Part shown: positions 1 to 12,100 of the stretch, piece after piece
Numbering within the stretch: position 1 is the first letter of the stretch
How the letters are laid out: the number at the start of each line of letters is the position of its first letter
Assembly: GCA_950295325.1 (NCBI GenBank)
Contig: OX485806.1
Span: 33,604,001-33,668,000 of the forward strand
Length of the DNA: 64,000 nucleotides
Direction of reading: 5' to 3'
From: Polytrichum commune
Taxonomy: Eukaryota; Streptophyta; Polytrichopsida; Polytrichales; Polytrichaceae
Translations under genes and position numbers: made by a program
The notes under the pieces: model-generated
Seen by the model: the letters and a program-made list of their open reading frames with translations, nothing else
What the model was told of the DNA's origin: nothing
The model's database searches: none

Positions 1-94
1 GAAGATACTAAGATACTATTGTTTCCAAGTGGCAAGTGCACCAATCACATGCTGACATCTTTCGGGTTATCTTTATCGATTTGTTTTTTCCTTT

Positions 95-208
95 AACCTT
101 TTCATGGACGGGTTGGTTTAGAAATTACCGGTTTTGGGACGGGTTGTTTTTTCTTCAACCTTTCCATGGACGGGTTGGTTTTGAAATTACTGGTTTTGGG
201 ACGGGTTG
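95..208. repeat. Two-copy direct repeat of about 62 bp in the gag tail
   Basis: Two near-identical stretches, about 95-146 and 157-208, each running from CATGGACGGGTTGG to GGTTTTGGGACGGGTTG. On the minus strand each encodes QPVPKPVISKPTRP, but the second copy runs into stops. Confidence 0.7.
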
Positions 209-369
209 CAAATTTTTTTGCCTTTCAATTCGAGGTTTTGGGACGTGGACGGGTAAAAACTTTGTGAAAAAACAGCCCTGCGCACGACTCTTGTTCAAAT
301 TCCAACACTCCTTGCCAAAATGATTCCCTCCGCAAAAGGTGCATTTAATTCGGATTCGTTTTGGGGTTG
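155..369 (-). pseudogene. Retrotransposon gag, C-terminal part with second zinc knuckle
   Basis: Minus-strand frame reading PKRIRIKC, then a knuckle CTFCGGNHFGKECW (C-X2-C-X3-H-X4-C), then a basic and proline-rich tail that stops at 155. It is the downstream half of a gag frame whose upstream half lies at 36268-36559, on the other side of the CACTA element. Deleting 370-36270 (element plus one TTG) joins the two halves in frame, giving two adjacent zinc knuckles, the first ending NEFP and the second beginning after TPKR. Gag knuckles bind retroelement RNA. The pol region would lie beyond the left edge of the window. A 62-bp tandem duplication breaks the frame beyond 155. Confidence 0.72.
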
Positions 370-1300
370 CACTATAAGAAAATCCTGTTTTTTGTGACGT
401 CAAAAAAAACGGGAGTGCGCGTTCACTTTGACATGGAGGTTCTTCTCTTGGACGTCACCTAAAATCCGTCATGTCAGACAGGAGAAAAACGCGTCGTGGA
501 CATGCGAAAACATGGGGAATTTCAGCACGTTTTTATGTGACGTCACATAAAACATGGTGTTCCATAGTGTCCACGTGAAGACACGTGGATGCCACCGGCA
601 TGCCACGCAAGCATGTTTTTTGCGGGCAGTGCCACGTCGGCACGCTTTTTTTTCCGCCCCCTCGGTGACGTGGATGGCCTCGTGGACCCTCTTGAGATGA
701 CGTGGAATGCGATTAAAAACTGACGTGGCATTCGCTGTTGCTGACGTGGACATTGCATTACGTGGCGATGTGTGCTGTTACCGACGTCCTTTGCGACACG
801 AAAATGTCACATGAGACATTTTCCTCGACGTATGCATGTATTTTTTGGGTGTTTTCGGGGTGACTTTTAGTTTTCTTGGACATCCTTTTTGACAGTGGGA
901 TGTTATGTGTGACATCAAATGGGGCATTACAAATTATGGGGATGTCCTCTAGCCAAAACCACAGCTTGTTTGGGAGTGATGATGCCGTTTTCAAGCTTAG
1001 CCCGCCTTGACGTGGCTGATTGCCTCAAATTCTCAAACACATTATTGACATCAAGTTGTTTGGCTATTAGCAGGACCAAATGTCAGATGCACGTCACTTA
1101 TGCCATCTACGAGAATAAACACCGACGTCAACTATTCCACCAGACAGTCGGAACAAACACAAAAAACGCGTGGAACAAATGTACACCAATGCTTTCCAAT
1201 TCCGTAAATGCAACGTTTTCATTGATACAACATATTGCAACCAAGAGGCTGCATTTACACATCAATCGCTAGTTGCCCAAAAACTTAAACATTGTCCATG
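370..1300. promoter_or_regulatory. Left subterminal region of the CACTA element with TGACGTGG-type repeats
   Basis: Within about 900 bp of the left end the motifs TGACGTGG, ACGTGGA, GTGACGTC and GACATCC recur many times on both strands (about 395, 455, 540, 570-590, 665, 700, 720, 745, 785, 820). The same motifs recur in 35200-36260 near the right end and in introns of the element genes. CACTA transposition proteins are known to bind short subterminal repeats, so these are candidate binding sites. No gene is seen between 404 and 1938. Confidence 0.55.
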
Positions 1301-1938
1301 ATCGAGGCATCCATGTCTATAGTCGCGAGTCTACACCTCCACGACTAAGTGGATAATTCATGAGCACTCGAATGGAGAGCCGCGTCGTTATTGAGAACGT
1401 CCACTCATTTCTTCTTTTGTGTCTGTGCCTTCGTACTAGTCCCCACCTGCCCCATTCCACCACCATTCACAAAACCGCATGAATTACATTAGTGGTCATC
1501 CGAACATGAAATGGACTCACATGAACGACGTGACTATATTCGAGTGCTCCACACTCCTCCTGCAATCATGCAAGCAATGTAGGCATGCAAACACTAGTTC
1601 CCTCACCTTCGCAAGATTTTGGGGAGGTTTAGGCAAACCAACCGCTTTTGGTGCACCGAGTTTGGCCATTGAGGATTTCGCTTGTGCGCTTCTACCCACA
1701 CGGCGGGGTCGGCCACCTGATTCCTCCGGTACGGGCACCTCATCCTGTAATAGCATTCCGCATTAGTACTCGGAGGTTTCAAATTATGGTCGTTCTGTTC
1801 TGCGATAATTCAAACTGTCAAGGCAAACGTTCAGCCTAATGTACATGTTGACATCCTCAATGACACCACGAAGAACATGCCAGACAAATACATGAAGGTA
1901 TAATTTTTTAAACGACAATGAGAGGGTTTTCAGTATGT
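1301..1938. other. CACTA internal sequence without recognised gene
   Basis: Mixed sequence downstream of the accessory gene's last exon on the minus strand. It contains a few short open frames on both strands but none with recognisable domains or supporting splice sites. Probably 3' untranslated and subterminal sequence of the CACTA element. Confidence 0.4.
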
Positions 1939-2193
1939 CTAATATGGGTGGGTGTTACTTGATGTTACCTGATCCAGAGATGCAATCTCTTCAGGCACGT
2001 CCGCATTACCGGATATCTCAGGGTGTCCTTCCTCGACGTCCTCCATAGCTTGCACTGGCACTTCCTCGTTGGTGGGTTCTACAGGGTCATCAATTACAGG
2101 TGTCTGTGTCGTTTTTTTCGGTACTTCGAGAATGTCCTCAATTATAGACGCGATAATGGTTTCAGAGCTGGGAGGCACTGCGGGAAACTCAAG
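1939..2193 (-). pseudogene. CACTA accessory protein, 3' part of last exon, severed
   Basis: Minus-strand open frame of 84 codons plus stop, acidic and proline/threonine-rich (for example EDILEVPKKTTQTP). It carries no start of its own: it continues the frame of the exon at 26915-26427, which ends in codons for SRTT. Removing 2194-26422 plus one copy of CAAG joins ...SRTT to LEFPAVPPSS with no stop or frame change. The 24-kb element therefore landed in the last exon of this gene. See the entry at 26427-30313 for the upstream exons. Confidence 0.75.
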
Positions 2194-2214
2194 TATGTGA
2201 GCGTAGAGCGGAGA
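2194..2214 (+). repeat. Left terminal inverted repeat of the 24-kb element
   Basis: TATGTGAGCG followed by T and AGAGCGGAGA. Pairs with 26402-26422 on the opposite strand with one mismatch. Confidence 0.85.
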
Positions 2215-2846
2215 ATGAAGAGCGGAAAATTTTAGATTTGTTGGATAATTTTAGGGGAAGGGTTGCCTATTTCCGTGGATTTTAGGGATAGTATGTCTTC
2301 AACTTTTTTGAAAGACACCCCATTCCCGTGGAGATATTAACCAAACCTTGTTCGAGGAACAAACGGAATCTATAGGCGTGGAAGATTGCATTTGTTATCA
2401 AACTTCTTATAGTCTAGGTTTCAAATACATTCATATTAAATTAGGGCTTACGTCATCAATTGAATACCAACATAATCATATGATGAACATATGAGTTAAC
2501 CTTAACACACACATTCAAGCATCTTGAAATGTGGTCGAGAGCCTAACCTTACCAACAACATTCAAGGTTCGGCAATGGGGCCAATAATTTAACCTTAACA
2601 CAAACATTGAAACCATTGTAACCATTCAAAGACACTCACATCCTTAGGTTGTTTCAAGTACAACTAAACTAGACAACCTCCAAAGTATATTCAACCCGTC
2701 CACCCGAACCTATCTAGAGAATTGAAATCAAACACCAACCAACTTCAATAAGGGAATGAATGACGTTTGCAATGGCCACTTAAAAATTCAAGAAATAAAC
2801 TTATAAAGTAAAATCAATACAAACAAAATCGAGGTCCGAGACGTAG
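2215..2846. other. Subterminal region and 3' flank of the methyltransferase-like gene
   Basis: Contains the shared subterminal motif CCTATTTCCGTGG at 2266-2278. The rest is AT-rich with no open frame of note. It should include the 3' untranslated region of the minus-strand gene that stops at 2847. Confidence 0.4.
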
Positions 2847-3126
2847 TCAACAACTAGGACTACCTTGTCTGTCACTATCCTCGCCCTCCTCCGCCTCTAT
2901 GTCTACATAAACCTCTACTAGTTTGTTGAAAGGTCGGATGCGACTAGGAGGTGGAGTCGGAGCTTCCGCTAAAAGATTGGCAAGCCCGGCCGCATAGCAA
3001 GGGAGCTCGAACGTCGTGGAAGGCGTTGAGAACATGTCCGTGGTAAGGACGCGATTAGAAAGTGGGGACTTGGCCTTAGGACTCGAAAACATGCGTCGAC
3101 AAAGGATTGCGTTCTCCGTGGGGTCT
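2847..3126 (-). CDS. Exon 13: C-terminal tail of the methyltransferase-like protein
   Basis: Acceptor TTCAG at 3127. Coding begins DPTENAILCRRM and ends in an acidic tail EAEEGEDSDRQGSPSC before the TGA. It lies beyond the methyltransferase core and looks like a low-complexity extension. One base completes a codon left open by exon 12. Confidence 0.6.
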
Positions 3127-6100
3127 CTGAACACCAAAGCAAAAATATTAGAAACAATATGACAAAGGAGGAAGGGTAAATGACATCAAGGCATACACGC
3201 AAAAACAAAAAAAATCGAACTTACGCACAAAGGAACCCGAATGCCCTTTTGGTCTTCTTCTGAGGCGGATCAAACATAGATGTAGACGGTGGTGGAACTG
3301 ATCGAGTAGTTAGAGCAGGCTGGGGATCGCGCATAGGGAGTAGGAGTGCATTGAAAATGATGGGGTCACTCTCAAGAGCCACAATATGCCGCTCAAGGGA
3401 GCGACATGCTACAATCGAACCACCTAAAACAAAGACATGTAGGAGGTTAGTATGGTAACTTGGGTAAAAAAAATCAAGGAAAATTCAATGTAAGGACGAT
3501 GCGGAAAGATAATGCTTACCTACACCACACTGCCAGTCCATAATAATATCGTTCTTGTCGGTGAGAATAGCGAAAAGGATAGAAAAAAAAACGTGATGCT
3601 TTTCGCGAGCACCCCTCCAAGGTACTCCATCACTGCGCATGGCCTGGCACTTCTCATCGGTGAAGGTATTCAACCAGCCATCACGTTGGAGGTGGTAATC
3701 ATACTCCTGGGCGGCCTTCGGTCGCACTTTCAGAACGGAGTTAACACGAACAAGAACTTTGATATTGAATTTCCGAGTCTGAAAAAATGAATACGATTTC
3801 ATAAGACTGAATTCGTGAAATGAAAAGCAAAACAAATGCGGGTTGGAAGATAAAGAGTTGCTTACCACTCCAGAGGGGACCACGGGGTTTTGGAGGTCCA
3901 AATCAGCCATCCCGAACCAATCTTCGGCCACGTAGAAGTCGTAAGTGTGAGCCCAATCGAAAATAAGCCTAGAAACACTTGCACTCGCACAATGGGCAAG
4001 CACAACGACACCATGATCATATAGGTTAGATTTTGCAAATGCAAAAAGACATTCATAGTATGACTCGTGGAGCTTGTTCCAAACAGGAACTTCGGTGGAG
4101 ATGTTGGGCACCGGCAAATTCTCGGGAATGTCCGCGAAAATCAAATCGAGCCCGTTGTGAATATTCGAGGAGGTGTTCACACGGGAACGACCTGCCCCAG
4201 CCTGCAAGGAAAAATTAATGAGAAAAAATGAAGAAAAAAAAAATCAATCCAAATGGAAAGGAGTATGATCAATTCCAAAGGAAAACATACAAACCTTCGC
4301 AATGAACTCTTGGATGCGCGTATATGCCGGGAGGGGACTTCCTGCAATGTCGGAATCCAGCATGAGTTGCACCATGTCCACATTTTCGATGAGGGCAAGC
4401 GTGGTAGGCGACTCCGAAGAGGTGGCACTTGTATCCAAAAGGGCGGCCTTCCTCTTGCGAGGCAAAGAGAGAAGAGAAGTGCCACTGTGAGAAGGAGTAG
4501 CATTAGATTGTGGACGAAAGGCCGAGGGACTACCGGAGGGGACAACCGATGGAGGAACCGAGGGAGCGAGAGATGGACTGTGTGGAAGGGTGGGTGGCTC
4601 AAATGGAGGCTTTGAACCACTCCGAATGACAACTTGGGAAGAGGCTTGAGTGGCAGTCTTCTTTGCTCTACCCTTTCCCCTTGGTACCTTAGGCGGAGGA
4701 GGGGGAATTTCAACGATGTCGGGCTCCTCAAAGGTGACAATGTTGTCCTCGGGAGCACTACTAACAAGGCTATCAAATAGAGGCTTCTCTTCCACTGGGA
4801 CAAATCCTGCGGAACAATCCAAGTACCATCCCGCAGCCTGCAAATGGGACTCGGGAAACTTGTTTGTTTGTTTGGTCGTGTACACGCAAAGGCTAGAAAG
4901 TACGTTCACCCAGTCCGAGAGGTAGGCGGGCAAGGAAGATAATGCCAATGCATTCTTTACAACCAACTCTCTCAGGATATAACTACAACACAAAACAAGA
5001 GAGTAAGAAAATCATGGGTTGGAGCAAGAACCGTGAAGAGGGAGAAGTGCAAAAGAGGAGGATAGATGCATTACCGATATGTAACGCGCTTGATAGCGAG
5101 AGCCCCCTCCTCGAACTCCGCGAGGTTCTCACCTTTGGCAAAGGCGATGTCCGGGTTATCGCCGAGATAAGGCTTGAAGGCTCTATCCCAAAGGACAATC
5201 CGCCAATGATCAACATACTCACGAGGGCGCAAGATAGTCTCGGATGCATCCCAATCAATGTCGACGCCGAGGTTATCTTGAAAGGTATCAATTTCAATGG
5301 AGACCTCCGTCTCTAACTGCACAGAGTGTGATGATTAGATACGAAACAAACGGAATAAAAAAAGTGAAAGAAAATGAGGTGGAGGGGGTGTATGAACCTG
5401 AGCCCAAAATGACGCCTTATGAAGCCAGTCGTTCAGAATTTTCTCCCTCAAGGACTTATCGATGGGGAACTTGTTGTCCGACCTCTCTTGAAGAGGTACG
5501 TTCCACCAATGAAGCCACTTGGCTTTTAATGAAGATTCAACAGGACACGTGACAATCTTTTGTAACTTCTCAATTGTCATGTCCGGCGAGTGAAACTCAT
5601 TAAAGTGTCGGTCAATCTTGAAACAACCAAAAGAATGAAATGACTAACTCTCGAAGAGTTGGCTAATGAAAAAATACGAAGAGCACTAGGAACACGAAAA
5701 AAATGATACCTCGTGAAAGAAGTCATCCCCATTGTCAGGGTGAGCAACGGAGATGTATTTCTCAAAGGTGCGTGACCGAATGTTCTTGATCATCCTCTCT
5801 TGGGCCTTGGTCATGACATTCCAAATATCAGTGGCATTCCTCTCTGCAATGGGTGTGGTTTCACGATATTGCATGACAGCGAGGTCTGCTTGAGCCGAAA
5901 TGTCTCTCTGCAATGGAAGACATTGTAAGCAAAAACAATCGGAATGGAAATTGAGAAGGTTGGAAGACGGGGAAGAGGGAATGCATTAGAATACCTTGTA
6001 GAGGAATTTCACGAAGACATCCGCGGTGAGGTTGTACCAAGTAGGGCGAATCTCCTTCGATTTCTCGCAAGCTTTGTAATCAGCCGGGGAAATGAGATCT

Positions 6101-9100
6101 TTGAATGTCGACAAGTCCAACCTCCCAAACGTACGAATTCGGAGGAGCTTGGCAGGAATGCTTGCCTTGACGTGGTCATTGTCGAGGTCACCTTCAAACC
6201 CTCAGCAAACTTAGACGGTGTAACCCGCTGCTGACCGGTTTACATGGAAGTTACTCCCACCAAAATTAGACCTTCATTAGGTTTCCCATTTCTGGTGAAG
6301 GTGTTTGCACTCATATAATCTTAATTTTGTGATACATAATCTTAATGCTCTTTTGAATCCTCAAGGACAAATTGACCTAAGTTTTCAAGTTTATGTCCCC
6401 CGAAATCTAATGTCAAGGTTAGGTGTTCCTAAACCTTTATTAGATTTCGCATCTTATATGGATTTAGTAACATAATCCTTTTTCTAATCAAGAGCCCTTT
6501 ATAAATCACTAAGGATAAAGTGTCCAAGTCTTTAAGTTTATATTCCCCGAAACCCTAATGTCAAGGTTAAGTGTTTTAGGGAGAACATCGTTCATACATA
6601 CAATATCTTTCATGGTATGAATGGTCGTAAAAGATTCTTATTCCATTCAAGAACATGCATTTATGAAAAGGTTACAACTCTTTTGAAAGTCAAATCATAC
6701 TCCCTCACTAAAGTTTCATCTCAAGATTTCATTCCATATCCAAGTTCTAGTATCCACATAATTTCTCATAAAGTGCTTTCATCTAATGTTTGTTCCGTAT
6801 TCAAGTAATATTCCTCATGATTTTTAGAGTTTTCTTTAAATCTTCGAGATAGAGTTTTTAACGAGTTGAAATCCTAAACTTGAGTTGATATGTTGACGGG
6901 GTCCAATTTGCCGGCCGCATTCCGATGCATCAAGTTGAAATGATTCCGTGGTTGATACTCTCCACGTCGCGTCCAACTCGTTCTCTAAGTCATGATTCTA
7001 CTTCACCACTTTAACTCAAACTATCCCTAATCAATCTCAAGTGGCTTTAGATGTCCCTTTCGGCCTTGCCTCATGTTAATCCTTTGATTATTTCCAAATT
7101 GGCCTTCAAACTAAATAATTTCCATGTTTCACCAATGTTTCAAAGTCCTTCCGAGTATTGAATTTCCAAAAATCCTAAATACATATGGATCTTTTGATCC
7201 TCTCTGTGTTGAAGAGACACTATGATTATCTATTCTTCAAGTCCGAAATCTTTCTAAGGATTTTCAATTCCTTTAAGCCTTTGAGTTCCGGGGATAATAT
7301 TTCAATCCCTAATCCCGTTGTGCCTTCAAATGCGAGGATTACAATCCTTTAAGTTTCCGAACGTGAGGATATGTTTGATCCTTTAAGTCTTCGAGAGCTA
7401 GGATATGTTTGATCCTTTAGGTCTTCAAGCTCGTCGTCCTCCACCTCAGATAGTTCGCTTTATAATGAGGTGCTTTAGGGGCCATATGTGGCCCCTTTAT
7501 ATAGGCTTGGAAATCAAAGGATTTAAAGATGTGGCGGTTAAGCCTCTAAATGTCTGTATTTACTAATTTTAGCCCTGTATATCCTCTCAGTCTAAATACA
7601 TCCCTGACAGATCTATAATTAGACTGTCACGTGCTTAAAATAGATCTACCCAAGAAGTACATACGAGCATGTCTCATCCGCTTAGATGTGTCAATTGGTA
7701 GTTATACCCCTTTCATCCATTCATCCTAAAGTTTCTTCCTCATTCATTTACGGTTAGCTATAGTCATCCAAAATTGGTCATCCATGATGTCCTTTCATCT
7801 GCCCTTCGGGTTCATGCTCTCCCGACCCCTTACTAATCCTACTCACGGTCCCACTAAGTAGTATAATGCCCTCGGCCACCTCACCTACTAGTGGCCTCCC
7901 TTCTACTAATAGTCCTTCCTTTCACTAATAGCCTATCTCTCTCACTAATGGCTAAGCTTAGCTGGAGGCCCATGTATAAAGTTACTGTTTCCACCTTCTC
8001 ACTCAAAGCCGAGCTGGCTCCTTCTCTCGGGCTGGCAGCTCCTCCCTCCACGTGGCACGTCCGACCAGCTCCTCTCCTCGCTCGGCTCCCGGTCACCTCC
8101 TTGCGTCCGCCGGCCTCCAGTCTCGTCGCTCCAACTGCTCTCCTGTTTTCGCTGTCTGTTTGGTCGAATTACTCCTTCTCCTCAGATCTCAGTCCTCCCT
8201 TTGCTCCTGTTGCAGCTTCAATGGCGAGTTCTGTGACCCTACAGTCATGCTCAGTTGACCTGGAAAAATAGATGTGTTGGAAGTCGAATAACAAGATCGA
8301 GAAAAATAAAAAAGCGAATGAAAAATGCTTACTAATTAATGTCGCTCATGACATTGAGGAAGACACCCGTGCATCCCCTGGGGTCGACCACAATACAATC
8401 CACGGATATATGCCAACTCTTCTCATTGGCATGGTTGTTGTTGATGTGCCTCCACCATGCTGAGAGTCGATGGTTTCCTTCCCATACAAAGAACATCTTG
8501 CCAGATAGATGTGCAAGATCTGGGTCATCTCTGAGTTTGACCTCGAACTCAGCATTGGCCTCTTGCCATAGAGGGCTCCAAGAGGACACAATATCAGGGG
8601 AGACCAGCATGTCCACAGAAACGTCATTGAACGACGACACATACAGTACACGATCTCCCTCACGGTACCTCATCACAAATTCACATTCTAGACGCTGCAC
8701 CTCCACCTCACTGATTGGACGGACAAGAGGTAGGCATCGCAAGCGGCATAAAGGAATAGAAAAGCGGGACTTTACAATGGGTTTAATCCGGAGGCGTTGG
8801 ATTACACCATTAGAATCCTCCTTTTGTGTTTTGCGAAGCTCGAGCTCACTAACAACCGGATCCGTGTCGGCAACTGCGATGACCGTATCTTGGCCAAGTG
8901 AAGAAGCCTTAAAAAAACACAAAAACCAAAGAGGTTTAGAACGTAAGAAATCATAATATATTGATCCAATGGGGGATTGCTAAACATGTAGACAATTGCA
9001 AAAAGCGTAAATAGTATAATCACCTCTCCTAGAACAACTTGGGCAGCATCCACATTAGCCGCGGGAGAAGCCAGTGGAACGACCTCTTCGGAATTTTGTT

Positions 9101-12100
9101 GGGACTGCCCAACTAGAGAGAAGTCGAAATCCTACCAACATGAAAGCATATTAGCAAGGCCAATACACTCCCAACCAAAAATAAATGATTTGAATTCAAA
9201 ATGATGAATTCAAATTAATGATTCGAATTCACCCGAACCCAACCTCATCCCACCAAGTCAAGCAAAAATATGAAATCTAAGTATCATGGCCGTGAGGCCT
9301 CGGATCCGAGGGCTCCTCCCTCTAGGGCCGAAACCACCTCATTTTGCCACCCTGGAATCACATGAACTGAACAAAATCCCACAAAGTCAAGAAAAATCTG
9401 AAATCAAAGTATCATGGCCATGAGGCCTCGGATCCGAGGGCTCCTCCCTCTAGGGCCGAAACCACCTAATATGGCCACCCTGGAATCACCCGAACCCAAC
9501 CTCATTCCACAAAGTCAAGCAAAATCTGATATCCTAGTGTCATGGCCATGAGGCCTCGGATCCGAGGGCTCCTCCCTCTAGGGCCGAAACCACCTCATTT
9601 CGCCACCCTGGAATCACATGAACTTAACAAAATCCCACCAAGTCAAGCAAAAATCTGAAATCTAAGTATCATGGCCGTGAGGCCTCGGATCCGAGGGCTC
9701 CTCCCTCTAGGGCCGAAACCACCTCATTTGGCCACCCTGGAATCACCCGAACCCAACCTCATCCCACAAAGTCAAGCAAAATCTGAAATCTAAGTATCAT
9801 GGCCGTGAGGCCTCGGATCCGAGGGCTCCTCCCTCTAGGGCCGAAACCACCTAATATGGCCACCCTGGAATCACCCGAACCCAACCTCATCCCACAAAGT
9901 CAAGCAAAATCTGAAATCTAAGTATCATGGCCGTGAGGCCTCGGATCCGAGGGCTCCTCCCTCTAGGGCCGAAACCACCTCATTTGGCCACCCTGGAATC
10001 ACCCGAACCCAACCTCATCCCACAAAGTCAAGCAAAATCTGAAATCCTAGTGTCATGGCCATGAGGCCTCGGATCCGAGGGGTCCTCCCTCTAGACCCGA
10101 AACCACCTCATTTGGCGACCCTGTAATCACATGAACTTAACAAAATCCCACAAAGTCAAGCAAAAATCTGAAATCTAAGTATCATGGCCGTGAGGCCTCC
10201 GATCCGAGGGCTCCTCCCTCTAGGGCCGAAACCACCTCATTTGGCCACCCTGTAATCACCCGAACCCAACCTCATCCCACAAAGTCAAGCAAAAATCTGA
10301 AATTTGAGTATCATGGCCGTGAGGCCTCGGATCCGAGGGCTCCTCCCTCTAGGGCCGAAACCACTTCATTTGTCCACCCTGGAATCACCCGAACCCAACC
10401 TCATCCCACCAAGTCAAGCAAAATCTGAAATCCTAGTGTCATGGCCATGAGGCCTCGGATCCGAGGGCTCCTCCCTCTAGGGCCGAAACCACCTCATTTG
10501 GCCACCCTGGAATCAAATGACCTTAACAAAATCCCACCAAGTCAAGCAAAAATCTGAAATCTAAGTATCATGGCCGTGAGGCCTCGGATCCGAGGGCTCC
10601 TCCCTCTAGGGCCGAAACCACCTAATATGGCCACCCTGGAATCACCCGAACCCAACCTCATCCCACAAAGTCAAGCAAAATCTGAAATCCTAGTGTCATG
10701 GCCATGAGGCCTCGGATCCGAGGGCTCCTCCCTCTAGGGCCGAAACCACCTCATTTGGCCACCCTGTAATCACATGAACTTAACAAAATCCTATAAAGTC
10801 AAGCAAAATTCTGAAATCTAAGTATCATGGCCGTGGGGCCTCGGATCCGAGGGGTCCTCCCTCTAGAGCCGAAACCACCTCATTTGGCCACCCTGTAATC
10901 ACCCGAACTCAACCTCATCCCACAAAGTCAACCAAAAATCTGAAATTTGAGTATCATGGCCGTGAGGCCTCGGATCCGAGAGCTCCTCCCTCTAGGGCCG
11001 AAACCACCTCATTCGGCCACCCTGGAATCACCCGAACCCAACCTCATCCCACCAAGTCAAGCAAAATCTGAAATCCTAGTGTCATGGCCAGGAGGCCTCG
11101 GATCCGAGGGCTCCTCCCTCTAGGGCCGAAACCACCTCATTTGGCCACCCTGTAATCACATGAACTTAACAAAATCCCACCAAGTGAAGCAAAAATCTGA
11201 AATCTAAGTATCATGGCGGTGAGGCCCCGGATTAGAGGGCTCCTCTCTCTAGGGCCGAAACCACCTCATTTGGCCACCCTGGAATCACATGAACTTAACA
11301 AAATCCCACCAAGGCAAGCAAAAATCTGAAATCTAAGTATCATGGCCGTGAGGCCTCGGATCCGAGGGCTCCTCCCTCTAGAGCTGAAACCACCTCATTT
11401 GGCCACCCTGGAATCACCCGAACCCAACCTCATCCCACCAAGTCAAGCAAAATCTGAAATCTAAGCATGATGGCCGAGAGGCCTTGGATCCGAGGGCTCC
11501 TCCCTCTAGGGCCGAAACCACCTCATTTGGCCACCCTGTAATCACATGAACTTAACAAAATCCCACAAAGTCAAGCAAAATCTGAAATCAAAGTATCATG
11601 ACCATGAGGTCTCGGATCCGAGGGCTCCTCCCTCTAGGGCCGAAACCACCTAATATGGCCACCCTGGAATCACCCGAACCCAACCTCATCCCACAAAGTC
11701 AAGCAAAATCTGAAATCCTAGTGTCATGGCCATGAGGCCTAGGATCCGAGGGCTCCTCCCTCTAGGGCCGAAACCACCTCATTTGGCCACCCTGTAATCA
11801 CATGAACTTAAAAAAATCCCACCAAGTCAAGCAAAATCTGAAATCTAAGTATCATGGCCGTGAGGCCTCGGATCCGAGGGCTCCTCCCTCTAGGGCCGAA
11901 ACCACCTAATATGGCCACCCTGGAATCACCCGAACCCAACCTCATCCCACAAAGTCAAGCAAAATCTGAAATCCTAGTGTCATGGCCATGAGGCCTCGGA
12001 TCCGAGGGCTCCTCCCTCTAGGGCCGAAACCACCTCATTTGGCCACCCTTAATCACATGAACTTAACAAAATCCTATAAAGTCAAGCAAAATTCTGAAAT

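Noticed and set aside
4253-4925. Plus-strand frames of 60-120 codons opposite exon 9
   Set aside because: Antisense shadows of the phased, GT..AG-bounded minus-strand exon.
7881-8271. Coding exon in the 6.2-8.3-kb spacer
   Set aside because: Open on both strands, GC-rich, without a phased acceptor and donor; the good acceptor near 8263 gives an immediate stop.
6236-8332. Confirmed solo LTR
   Set aside because: TATA box and length fit, but TG..CA ends and a 5-bp duplication could not be found, so left as an unassigned spacer.
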